DNA of 64,000 nucleotides from Palaemon carinicauda. Its lineage: Eukaryota; Arthropoda; Malacostraca; Decapoda; Palaemonidae. The position numbers and the translations under genes are program-made. Positions 54,865-64,000 of the stretch are shown one piece after another. The notes beneath the pieces were generated by a model, which saw only the letters and a list, made by a program, of their open reading frames with translations, was not told the DNA's origin and searched no databases. How positions within the stretch are numbered: position 1 is the first letter of the stretch; every line of letters starts with the position of its first letter. The DNA lies in NCBI RefSeq assembly GCF_036898095.1, contig NC_090726.1, forward strand, positions 36,365,298 to 36,429,297. Direction: 5' to 3'.

Positions 54865-55590
54865 GTAGTAAAAAATAGAGGGTTGGGCATGAATGTAAAG
54901 AGAGTTCTATATGAGAAAGTGATTGTACCAACTGTGATGTATGGATCGGAGTTGTGGGGAATGAAAGTGATGGAGAGACAGAAATTGAATGTGTTTGAGA
55001 TGAAGTGTCTGAGGAGTATGGCTGGTGTATCTCGAGTAGATAGAGTTAGGAACGAAGTGGTGAGGGTGAGAACGGGTGTAAGAAATGAGTTAGCGGCTAG
55101 AGTGGATATGAATGTGTTGAGGTGGTTTGGCCATGTTGAGAGAATGGAAAATGGCTGTCTGCTAAAGAAGGTAATGAATGCAAGAGTTGATGGGAGAAGT
55201 ACAAGAGGAAGGCCAAGGTTTGGGTGGATGGATGGTGTGAAGAAAGCTCTGGGTGATAGGAGGATAGATGTGAGAGAGGCAAGAGAGCATGCTAGAAATA
55301 GGAATGAATGGAGAGCGATTGTGACGCAGTTCCGGTAGGCCCTGCTGCTTCCTCCGGTGCCTTAGATGACCGCGGAGGTAGCAGCAGTAGGGGACTCAGC
55401 AGTATGAAGCTTCATCTGTGGTGGAAATGTGGGAGGTTGGGCTGTGGCACCCTAGCAGTACCAGCTGAACTCGGCTGAGTCCCTGGTTAGGCTGGAGGAA
55501 CGTAGAGAGTAGAGGTCCCCTTTTTGTTTTGTTTCTTGTTGATGTTGGCTACCCCCCAAAATTGGGGGAAGTGCCTTTGGTATATGTATG
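54865..55590 (+). pseudogene. LINE (RTE-like) 3' end: RT C-terminus and 3' UTR
   Basis: A clean plus frame ends at a TAG at 55336-55338. It has GLGMNVKRVLYEKVIVPTVM, YGSELWGMKVMERQKLNVFE, MKCLRSMAGVSRVDRVRN, VLRWFGHVERM and STRGRPRFGWMDGVKKAL. This is the conserved C-terminal region of RTE-like and related non-LTR reverse transcriptases, after the catalytic core. The core is absent, so the copy is 5'-truncated, as is usual for LINEs. A 3' UTR follows to about 55590, ending in TATATGTATGCATG. About 150 codons remain uninterrupted, so the insertion is fairly recent. It lies antisense in the host intron. Confidence 0.85.
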
Positions 55591-56652
55591 CATGTAGAAC
55601 CCGCAAATAAGGAGAGCTGAAGGCATTTGATTTTCATGAAATGATAGAAGGGTGTAAGTACTTTTTCATGTTTAGTATGTGTATAGGAAAGTTATAAATC
55701 ACATTATAGGGAAAATCTTTTAACCTATGTTGGACACGGACTTAAAAAAAGATCTCTTAGACCCATTTAATAATGTACGGTGGTGTATTACTGTACTATG
55801 AGTGATAGAAGATCCACCCTGAGAAGTGGAAAGAAAGAACCAAAAAGAGTACAGTACAGTTATGCCTTTCAATGGACAACAGAAGTCTTGAGATTCTTCT
55901 TTGTCATCCCTTACTTTGCCCACCAATCTGAAGACAAAAGCCTACAAATGTAATAGTCAGTTATTACATGTTTAAAACACATGACAATACGTCATTGTGG
56001 AAGAAGAAGCTAGCGTGAGATTTGCTGTAGTCAGACAAGATCATAACAGGATGCATTTTGCAGCTCTCAGCAATGTAACATTTTTATGAAGCATAAACAC
56101 AAATGCATACCCTGTGAAAGAGTTGTGTCGCCACCGGATGCAGGTGTCTTCCTTGACTAATGTAAAGTTTACATATTGTGTTTAAATGCTGAGATAACTA
56201 AATATACGATATCTGTGATATCGATATATTAGGCAGTTCTTATCTATACTTCACCTGGAATGGTCATCCGACCAAACCAGCTATACTCCTGTGATGGAGA
56301 TGTTAACTCTGTTGTTTTTAGAGAATAAACCATTATACAAACATCACAGGGGAAGACTGCTAACGCTAATGCTATCTATAATTCACAATTTCTATTCTTT
56401 ATTGTGAATTATCATTTTCTAATAATTTCTGATCTTAGGGGTTATAATTTGTACAATAATTACTATTACAAAACCTTTAAAAGTTTTTGTATACTTGTAC
56501 CTATGGATGTGTGGAATGCATCCAGTAAATTTCCTTTATTCCTTATGGAAAAAAATATTGTTGTAGGAAACAAGCAATTTTAGGTTGCGAGCTCCCAGAA
56601 TGTATCAAACTGATAACCCAAGGTACTACTCTATTTCAAATACTGTACTCAC
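55591..56652 (-). other. Intronic sequence with one possible extra exon
   Basis: On the minus strand, CTGACTATTACATTTGTAG precedes an open phase-0 frame from 55951: AFVFRLVGKVRDDKEESQDF, then CCPLKG. It could be an exon of the RING gene between those at 56653 and 47250. No good donor is visible soon after it, so I leave it out of the gene model. The rest is AT-rich non-coding. Confidence 0.3.
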
Positions 56653-56793
56653 TGTGAAAAAATCCTCTATATTGCATATAGCCAACTTATCTGAAATGCT
56701 GGCGTCATCATATGGACAACGGTGAATGTGAGCGTTTCCTTTAACATAATCAAAATCCTCCATGTATAGTATATTCATAGATCTCATGAGCAC
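56653..56793 (-). CDS. Second coding exon of the RING/cyclophilin gene
   Basis: 141 nt (47 codons), phase 0 at both ends. The acceptor is TTTTATTCAACAG, the donor CACA|GTGAGT. It encodes VLMRSMNILYMEDFDYVKG followed by NAHIHRCPYDDASISDKLAI and a short acidic end. The HxHxC...C-containing segment could bind metal but matches no domain I know. It links the coiled coil of exon 1 to the cyclophilin-like exon. Confidence 0.68.
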
Positions 56794-56981
56794 CTGTTGA
56801 ATAAAAAAGATAATTCTTATAAGTTCTCCAATGGAGAATTTTTTTACAATACATGTAAACATTTATGAAAATTTTCTTTAATGAATAAGACAGTTTTATA
56901 TATTATATGAAAGACAATATATTCAAGCAGAAAGATCTAAAAGCATAAAATTGTCAATAAGCATAAATTAAAAAGAGTTAC

Positions 56982-57662
56982 CCTTTGAAAACTAGGCATT
57001 TCAGGATGGGGATATCCCATCTGGTATTGTTCCAACAACCTAGCAAGCTCGCTATATGTCTCGGTTACTCTGGCTACAGCAGCAGCAACTTCCTTATTAC
57101 TAGATGCACTGTTCAGTTCAGGTAAAGTAGATTCTAGTTTTTTAATATGAGCATCAACTTCCTCCTTTCCTTGAATAGCTTCATCTTGTTCAAGCATCAT
57201 TCTCGATTCGATATAATTGTGGAACTCTGCTCTTTCCTGTATCATCGTAACAATTTCTTTATGCTCCTTTGTGTTCTTATGTAAATAACTATGATACGTT
57301 TTTAGATCTTCAATTAAGTTTTTAGAAGAAAGAATAAGATCTTGAGCACTTGACTTCTGATAATCAATTAGCTTTTTTATGTGATGACTTTCATCTTCCG
57401 ACTGTGATTCTAATGTCTTGCCGAATTCCATCCTTCTCATTACAGAAATACAATTCTCTAGGCTGTAATTAATAGAAATGTCTGATGCACTTGATGCCTT
57501 AAACCTTGTACTGCAAATATGACAAAATAGGTTTTTAAATGTTATGCTCATGTTTAAGCAATAAGTGCATAAACTGTGGCCACAGTACAGAACATGAGGT
57601 CTTCTTGTATCACTGTATGGTAAATCACATGATCCACAACCATTGCTTTTCTCCCTCCCCAT
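56982..57662 (-). CDS. First coding exon: RING finger plus coiled coil (E3 ligase-like)
   Basis: 227 codons from the ATG at 57662. The exon begins at 57665 after TTATTTTTTCAG and ends AGG|GTAACT at 56982, phase 0. Residues 9-50 form a C3HC4 RING: C9-x2-C12-x14-C27-x-H29-x2-C32-x2-C35-x11-C47-x2-C50, so ubiquitin-ligase activity is likely. Residues about 75-215 are charged and heptad-like (a predicted coiled coil), as in TRIM-type ligases, but no B-box is present. With exon 2 (47 residues) and the cyclophilin-like exon (167) the model totals about 441 residues. I know no standard name for RING, coiled coil and cyclophilin in this order; PPIL2 pairs a U-box with a cyclophilin. The 5' UTR lies further right. 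Confidence 0.78.
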
Positions 57663-57665
57663 TTC

Positions 57666-57929
57666 CTGAAAAAATAAAGAAATTCTTGTAATTTGAAAAC
57701 AATTCTTGTAAGTTAACTGCAATTAGATCCTCTAAATTTCAAATAAATATCTGCTAAAAGTGTCCTATAAGCTACCAATTAGGATTACCTTTCTATCCAA
57801 AGTGCTGGACAATATGGGCAATGGCCCAAATTCTATACAGTATGAATATAAAATACAGAATTCTAGAAGAAAATTATTTCTGTTCAGTTTGACTGCCGTT
57901 ACTCTCTTTGAGGAGAAAGTTGTCCCATG
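57666..57929. other. 5' intron or flank of the RING gene
   Basis: Non-coding. The acceptor at 57666 implies an upstream non-coding first exon, which I could not locate. Confidence 0.4.
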
Positions 57930-58250
57930 TCACAACATAATTATTATCATTATTATTATTACTTACCCAGCTATAACCCCAGCTGGAAAAGCAGGATGCT
58001 ATAAGTCCAAGGGCACCAACAGGGAAAATAGCCCAGTGAGGAAAGGAAACAAGGAAAAATAAAATATTTTAAGAACAGTAATAACATTAAAATATATATA
58101 TTTCCTATATAAACTATAAAAACTTTAACAAAACAAAAGGATGAAAAATTAGATAGAATAGTGTGCCCGAATGTACCCTAAAGCAAGAAAAATCTAATCC
58201 ATGAAAGTGGAAGACCACAGTACAAAGACTATGGCACTACCCATAAATGG
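57930..58250 (+). repeat. Dispersed SINE-like repeat copy 3
   Basis: Starts with an ATTATTATCATTATTATT tract, then AGCTATAACCCCAGCTGGAA, AAGCAGGATGCTATAAGTCC and AAGGGCACCAACAGGGAAAA. It continues with GTGTGCCCGAATGTACCC and GACTATGGCACTACCC. Same family as 44550-44750 and 52318-52790. Confidence 0.8.
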
Positions 58251-58591
58251 GGAAACAGTGTGTATATGCATCACCCTCACCTGGTGTTGGTGCTATGGGC
58301 CAAAAGGGATTGTTCACATGTAATCAGTGAAACCATGGTAGCTGTCACAACAGGCTAATACTCCCCTTAAGCAAACTTTAATATATAAATCAGCAGGTGA
58401 GAACCGCTACTCTCCCTCCCGGAGGAGAAGAGAATTCGCTATATATCCCAATGAACATTTTGCAAAAACCTCCCATGATGTAATGGTCACCTGATTAATA
58501 CAGTAATGCTTCACAATACAAGATTAATTGCCTCTGTCGTGTCTTTCGTACCCTGAATTTTTCGCATCGTCGCCTTTTATACGTAAATAAC
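58251..58591. other. Non-coding spacer
   Basis: No gene or clear repeat. GAACCGCTACTCTCCCTCCC near 58400 is a small GC-rich patch of unknown nature. Confidence 0.4.
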
Positions 58592-59690
58592 GGATTTTGA
58601 AGCGATGCGAAAAATCTATTTTTGGGTGAGATAGCCATGTTGTCCTGATGGAAGGTTCCTACTGGTAGCTTTCTAATGAATATTTGGCTACAGTGATATT
58701 CTCAGAGAATTGACCTTTAGGTTTCCAGAATTCTAACTCCTGGCGTGAATATCCTTAAAATTTCTCTTAAGGATATTGCATGATATCAGGGGACGTGTAT
58801 CTTGATATGACACATAGCAATCTTCACCCCGAATAGCGATTTTGTTTCGTGGGGAAGAGTGGCGAAAACAGAAGTTGAGCCGTTATCAAGGTTACCCTTC
58901 CTCCCGTACTATTACGAGTATCCAAGATGGCGCTTATTCCTATTTTTGTAGCGAATTCGCACAGTGGTTTTCCCTGTTTCTCTAACGTTTATGATCATTA
59001 CTTTGAGGATTATAATTCAATCTCCAGCTTCTTCTGCCTCTGGAAAGTTGAGTATTTATTCTTTACAGTGCATAATTTTCAGCTCCTGCTTCACAGAGAA
59101 ATTAGATTAATTATTGTGTTAAGGAGCTGAGCCGGTTACCGGAGGCGCCATAGGCGCTGTCGTTCGTTATGCATGTATTATTTAGTTAGCAGAATGACTT
59201 TCCCGGTTATAATAGCATTAATAAATGATAAAAGCTATTTAGGCACAATTATTCTAGTAAAGATATAAACTTTATGCATATAATTATTTCCTCTTCTTAT
59301 GTCGATTGTATACATTGGAGTTTTCGGCGATTTAGGTAACCGAGATCTTGCCTTGCGCTGGGCTACCTAGCCTATGCGCTTTAGTATACTTTCATACATT
59401 ATCTCCTTTTACCCTCGTGTATCGTTTTATCAATTCTACAGGAGATAGATACAGTATCTCCTAGAATTATTTATATAATTTGATACTCGTCTCCTGTGGA
59501 GAATTAAGGGTAATCCCTCCTTCCCTCTGAGTGCCGCCATAGGCGACAACCCTTCCTGGTCTTGCCATAGAGTAGTACACTCCAGCTTGACTAGGCTAGG
59601 GTTTTTCTCTCTCCCACCTTTGCTGGCGAGTTTCCCAGCTTTGGTTTTCGACAAAACCTCAGAGTATTCAGTCTTACTGCCGGTAGCCTA
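58592..59690 (+). mobile_element. DIRS-F: 5' ITR and leader of the DIRS-C family, truncated
   Basis: Starts GGATTTTGAAGCGATGCGAA and follows the DIRS-C ITR (ATATCAGGGGACGTGTATCT, AGAATTCTAACTCCTGGCG). It then matches the DIRS-C leader on its reverse strand (34840-35480), for example CTTCTGCCTCTGGAAAGTTG and AGTATTTA at 59028-59060, and AGTACACTCCAGCTTGACTA near 59575. Similarity stops near 59690, before gag. It is a plus-oriented 5' fragment. It keeps CCAAGATGGCGC at about 58924, which is changed in DIRS-C. Confidence 0.88.
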
Positions 59691-60010
59691 ATTTGTTACA
59701 AGCCCTACAAAAACACCACATTAAGATTTTATAAGGCTAAACTTCACTAAACACAATGAAATACAACCATTTGCATCATTCAATAATAACCTAACTATTA
59801 ATAACCTGTAAATTAAATGTATAATTAGAACAAACAGTACAACACTGCAATAATAAATAGAAAATACAATAACAAAAACGTGGAACCTTACCTTTGGAGT
59901 GAGGCAATGTCCGAGAGCAAAGTGGCAGGGCGGCGGAGGAGGCTGCTGTCCTACTAATCGAGGGTCTGGTGGTCTGCAGGTGTTTCTTCTGCGGTGGTGA
60001 AGTGTTCTCA
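59691..60010 (-). other. Junction region between DIRS-F and DIRS-D
   Basis: On the minus strand a short frame ends in CCTCACTCCAAAG|GTAAGG at about 59893, a strong donor-like site, followed by AT-rich sequence. It may be a piece of DIRS-D or of a host transcript. No domain is visible. Confidence 0.3.
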
Positions 60011-60299
60011 TGGGATGTCAGGTCCCTATAGAGAAGGGAGTCCTGATTGGACTTCCTTTAGCGTTCAGATGCCCGCTCGACTTCTTCTGCCTTGAACAAG
60101 GCAGTACCGTCTAGTGTAGAGCTCCTGAGCATCGAAATCTTCACCTGTGGGACATCAGTATGGAACCTTTCGATAACTGAATCCTGTCACTTGAGTATCG
60201 TGTTCGTTCACTGGTTGACTACCTGGTGGGCGAGGAACTCGATAATTCGGGTACCCGATAAAAATTAGGTTTCCATGGACTTCCTTGTAAATTCCTTAG

Positions 60300-63174
60300 A
60301 CCAATCTTTGGATCTAACGAGGTATCCCACAGATCCTAGCCATAGGTCGAACCACGAGGTAGCCTATATGGCGTACTTTGTATTTTTCTCCATGTTCAGG
60401 ATTTCAGACGCAGAAAAGGAGACCGAGACCCCAGAAAGTCTGTCAAAAAAAGATTCCCCTCGAGTGACTATGGAATAGTCTAGAGACAAAGCTGGAAGAG
60501 GCTCGTCCGTGACCTCATAATCTCTTCTCTGCTGGACAAGAGGTGGTAGGAGGAGTTTCGAGGACAATCCCGCGCGGAGAGAATTGGAAAAGCAGGCGAT
60601 ATGGGAGAACACCTTCCTGGCAGCCGTCAACCCCCTTCGACCAGGGCAAAGCTGTACTGGCCTTGGGAGCTTGTTGGGTCACGTAGACATGGTCAAGGAC
60701 AGTGTCCTTGCCCTCCTGAGGGGCTGTCGTAGGGTCAGCTAACCCACTGATGGCCCTCATACTGGCTAGAACTTGCAAGAAGACATACAGTACTCCGACT
60801 CCTTCTACTCCGCTTCTGAATAATTTGGACTGGCTGCCCTGGGGAGGTAGTCATCTTTGTAGTCCTGGTCATCTTCCATCTCCAAACTCTCCTCTATAGG
60901 AGCCCGGGATGGGTCAAGGTCGTCAATATTTACGGTTGGGAGAATGTCTCTTGCTGACGTCTCTGCTGCTGCCAGGAAGGTCTCACATGCCCTCTCTTGG
61001 TGAAGAGCCGTTCGAGCATTAGCGTTCTTCGGCACCGTCTTGGCACCCTTAGCGTTCTTCGGCACCGTCTTGGCACCCTTAGCGTTCTTCGGCACCGTCT
61101 TGGCACCCTTAGACTCTCTCCGAGACGGAAGGAATTCCTCCAGCAGCTATGGTCTGGAGGGTTCCTGCTGTCCCGAGGAGGTCTGCACTTCTATTGGATA
61201 AAGAGCAGCAGCAAGTTCTTCTGGTGGTCTGGAGAAGACAAAAAATTCTGGAGGGACCACCTCGATTGGAGACGGCTGAAAGCCGGGAAGGAGAGAAATC
61301 TCCTGTGGAGATCGAGAGTGTACGGGGGTGAAGAAGATCACCCAGTGGAAGAGTTGGATTCCTCAGTCTCCTCTTCTCCCTGATGGTAAGAACCGGAGTC
61401 AGCTTAAGCTGCGAGAAACCCTGCTGGATTTGAGCAGCAGCTCCACGCACCCTCTTGATTGGCAAAACGTACATCTGAGGGTTAGGGGCTTTGAAAGAGG
61501 CAGGCCTCTATCTAGGGTTACATGGGGGAGAGGAAGAGGAGGAGGCGACCAACTTCTCCAACACGATCCTTAGATCTGTTTTGGTGGAGGAGCTGCTTCT
61601 GCGACAGCCTGCTTTAGCTGCCTCCACCAAGGTGTCAAACCAGGATGGAGGCTTTCCGTAGTGTCCTTAGGGAGACTCACAGCTGGAGATCGCCTCCTAC
61701 GTTAACATGGTTTAGGAACCTGAAAGTGTGGTGAATCGGCACAGGCATGGTCTCTTGGTCTATCCTGAAAGGATGAGTAGGAGCGAAAGAAACAGCAGGG
61801 AGGATCTTTAAGGCCAGAAGGGAAGGGGACTAGGTTTCTGAATCTCGCTGGAGTGTCAGGGTGACTTGTAGGCACAAGGATTGCAGGCCTGGGCCTGGGA
61901 GAGTAAGTGCGCATTGCGCGCATCGAGTCCACATGTAGGAGGATGGAGCGTCGTCAACGGCCTGCAAAGCTCATCTGGGTGGCATTAAGAGCAGTCGTGT
62001 GTAGTCCAATGATTAGGCACTGGAGAAAGAGGATCAAGCGTGGGTGCGTGACAATCACGCACTGGCGATGGCAAGCAGCGCACTAGAGAGCCACGATCCG
62101 TAAGAGTACAGCAAGCTGGCAAGTGACGATCACGAGCTGGCGGGTGACAATTACGGGATGGCGAGCGTCGAGCTGGCGAATGGCAAGCTGGTGAATGAAG
62201 AGCACGAGGAGGTGAGTGACGATCACGAGGTTGTGAACAGTGCGCTGAAGAAACTATCATGAGCTGGTGAGTGGCGAGCAGGAGATGTTTCTTGACGGAG
62301 GGCGAGGGGGTGAAAGTCTGGAAGGTTGAAGAGGACTGCGATCCCTTGATAAACAGAACACTTTAATGGTGTCGAGGACTCCTATCGTTGGCAGAAGGTC
62401 AGCATTGGGGTGGAGAGAGAGCGTGCTGAGCTCCTCGGCGGCGCTCCTCGGCAGGGGAGTCACGTTGCGCAGGACTGCAAGATGGGGAGGCGTGGCGACG
62501 TCTAGCAGAACCAAGCCTAAGCCTTTGCTCAACCCCTTCATCGGAAGGGGAAAGAACACAGACTTTGGCGGCGGCAGCAGGAGCAGGAGAGGGCGAAAGC
62601 AGGACTTGGCAAATGGCAAGGACATCAACGACCACACTCCCGGGCGAAGGAACTTCTACCTTTTAGGAAACCAGAATTCATTTCCTCTCGGCCCCCAGCT
62701 GTAGAAGCTCCATCAACACATCTTTCGAAGGTGGGCCTGCAACCCCCAGCGATGGCCAAACTTGTAGAAAGGCAGAATACGAAAAGTTCCCACTGAGGAA
62801 AGGGGCAGAGTTGCTTCTCTAGTGGAAGCAACACTGTTCCTAGAGTACCGGGGTTGGCCTGGAGTTAGTTCATCAACACTCCTACTCGACCAATCCTCGG
62901 ATGAGACCAAGCAAATATTAGCTTCAGGAAGAGATCGGGGGTTCAAGGAAGAATTCCGAGGTTTCTTTGATTTCGAGGAAGACCCCAAAGGCAAAGAATC
63001 TCTCTTGGAATGCTTCTTGCACTGGTGCCCAAATCTCTCACATTGGGATGAAGACCACTCCCGGCATTCATCACAGGTGTTATCCTGGTCACAACGCCGT
63101 CTTCGGCAAGCTGGACACAACGAATGAGGGTTGGTCTCAGCAGAGTACATGAAGGGTCCGGGACAAGTCCGCAT
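60300..63174 (-). pseudogene. DIRS-D gag, partly decayed
   Basis: The N-terminus is intact: from the ATG at 63174, residues 16-37 are PHSLC20-x2-C23-x4-C28-x5-C34-x2-C37. The cysteine spacing equals that in DIRS-B gag (PHTAC31-x2-C34-x4-C39-x5-C45-x2-C48). After about 150 residues the frame breaks. Later frames carry Arg/Asp/His/Ser/Pro-rich low complexity (61985-62260) like that of DIRS-A, a triple KNAKGAKTVP repeat (61017-61112) and the more conserved C-terminal half (60364-60900). Several shifts and stops make it a pseudogene. Confidence 0.75.
61017..61112 (-). repeat. 30-bp tandem repeat, three copies
   Basis: Three identical copies of a 30-bp unit, AGCGTTCTTCGGCACCGTCT plus TGGCACCCTT, in-frame on the minus strand (KNAKGAKTVP). 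Identity of the copies indicates recent expansion within an otherwise decayed gag. Confidence 0.95.
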
Positions 63175-63469
63175 GATGGATGGCAGGGAGAAGACACAAG
63201 TACAACCTATAAAGAGAAAGCAAAGAAATCGATTAGTTCAAATGGCAACATCTGTTGGGAGGAGAAGAACGACTACATCTGCACTCCACCGAGCCAAAAT
63301 AGTGACAAGGCAACACTAGTGTATAATTGAGAGGGGTAGCAGGGCTACCCCTACTAACGAGCAGGCCCATTTGTTTTACCTCACTTTAAAAGTTTTTATG
63401 ACTAGTCTTTCAGCTTTGCCGAAAGATAATCTCTATAAATAGCTAGAGATTTGAATTTAGAGTCGGAAC

Positions 63470-63825
63470 AAAATAAATTTTAACTTTTTTATTATTTAAT
63501 TTTGTAATTTGATTCAATGTAAAATTTTTGAAACTCCTTGTGTGATGCCCTATACTCAATGGGGAACCAGTTGCAAAACAAGTGCTTTGAACTCAATCAA
63601 TTATGAACCAGAAACCATTAACCTGAATACTGTTCACTGGCGTAAGAGTGCATCGAAGTATGCACACAAATGACTAAAATCAAACATAATTTGTGTCATG
63701 ACATCAGGAGCTTTTAGAGTATGAGCATTGTGTGACATGTTTTCAAACAATATCCTTCTGAAAGTTCCCTTGAACTGCACATAAAGTGCCTTATCAAATT
63801 TCCATGGATGTATGGAGTAATCTAT
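63470..63825. other. AT-rich spacer
   Basis: Non-coding between the DIRS-D end and the SINE-like unit. A minus-strand frame at 63634-63894 runs into the SINE and has no recognisable domain. Confidence 0.4.
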
Positions 63826-64000
63826 TTGTGGTGACCTATTGGTAATGTCCCAGGCTGGTGATTCCCAGACTGGGTTTCGAGTCCCCTCAAACACGTCAGT
63901 TCCTTTAGTGGCTGCAATCTAGCCAACCTTGTGAGCTAAGGATGGGGGGGAGGGACCTATAGGTCTATCTACTGAGTCATCAACACCCATTGTCTAATCC
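63826..64000 (+). repeat. tRNA-derived SINE, cut by the window edge
   Basis: A tRNA-like head has GGGTTTCGAGTCCCC near 63869, which fits the Pol III B box, preceded by CTGGTGATTCCCAGACTGGG, like the anticodon-arm side of a tRNA. The body (CCTTGTGAGCTAAGGATGGG, AGGTCTATCTACTGAGTCAT) is of a kind I recall as abundant in shrimp sequences. It has no tail within the window. Confidence 0.65.

Larger units (their letters stand above)
47251..56652 (-). other. Large intron of the RING/cyclophilin gene, filled with transposon debris
   Basis: About 9.4 kb between the exon ending at 56653 and the exon starting at 47250. It holds a dispersed repeat (47740-47880), an assembly gap, DIRS termini, the DIRS-E remnant, a LINE 3' end and possibly one more exon near 55951. 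Both flanking exon ends are in phase 0, so they can join directly. Confidence 0.6.
60011..63469 (-). mobile_element. DIRS-D: truncated DIRS element, gag and 5' end only
   Basis: The 5' end is at 63469, where the minus strand reads GTTCCGACTCTAAATTC. DIRS-A starts GTTCCGTAACCGAAATAC, and both have CTATTTA shortly after and TTTTGGCTCGG at the end of the terminal repeat. A leader with an acceptor-like TTTCTCTTTATAG follows, then gag (62713-63174 onward). RT and recombinase are absent and the left side ends against DIRS-F. It is an A-related family, 3'-truncated. Confidence 0.8.

Noticed and set aside
1..64000. Bacterial operons or prophage content
   Set aside because: No operon-like gene packing. 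Introns, MITEs, LINEs, SINEs and microsatellites show a eukaryotic chromosome.

Overview
This window is eukaryotic, from a large repeat-rich animal genome. It has long AT-rich stretches without genes, microsatellites, minisatellites, MITEs, tRNA-derived SINE-like repeats, LINE fragments, GT/AG-bounded exons and one 23-base N gap. The combination of DIRS1-like tyrosine-recombinase retrotransposons and SINE-like repeats that I associate with shrimp points to a decapod crustacean. The species assignment is inference from memory, not a search result.

The dominant content is DIRS1-like retrotransposons. Three copies keep the full terminal architecture: inverted terminal repeats (ITRs) plus an internal complementary region (ICR) that reads as the reverse complement of the left end followed by that of the right end. 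DIRS-A (1113-9009, + strand) has exact ITR and ICR matches but a broken coding body, and it carries a 5S rRNA-derived insert in its RT region. DIRS-C (27749-35758, - strand) is complete in layout but decayed. DIRS-B (37276-44056, - strand) has three long open frames: gag, RT-RNase H with a methyltransferase-like tail, and a tyrosine recombinase. All the usual catalytic residues are present in DIRS-B, so it may be competent. Partial copies are DIRS-E (about 49745-54000, -, nested insertion), DIRS-F (58592-59690, +, 5' ITR and leader of the C family) and DIRS-D (about 60000-63469, -, gag and 5' end of an A-like family). Terminal fragments lie at 48112-48230 and 49390-49600.

Layout: 1-1.1 kb AT-rich; 1.1-9.0 kb DIRS-A; 9-17 kb AT-rich with a (TC)n tract, a 1.8 kb minisatellite of 31-bp units, a SINE-like unit and a 58-bp repeat; 17-22 kb a possible promoter and small exons on the minus strand, a large inverted-repeat structure and a hAT MITE; 22-27.7 kb a pogo/Tigger-type MITE, LINE remnants and an unidentified decayed coding stretch; 27.7-35.8 kb DIRS-C; 37.3-44.1 kb DIRS-B; 46.7-57.7 kb a host gene on the minus strand encoding a RING finger, a coiled coil and a degenerate cyclophilin-like domain, with DIRS and LINE debris in its large intron; 58.6-63.5 kb DIRS-F and DIRS-D; 63.8 kb to the end a SINE-like unit cut by the window edge.

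In DIRS elements, gag packages the RNA, RT-RNase H copies it, the ITRs and ICR template a circular DNA, and the tyrosine recombinase integrates the circle. DIRS-B encodes this whole set; DIRS-A and DIRS-C keep the cis signals without working genes.
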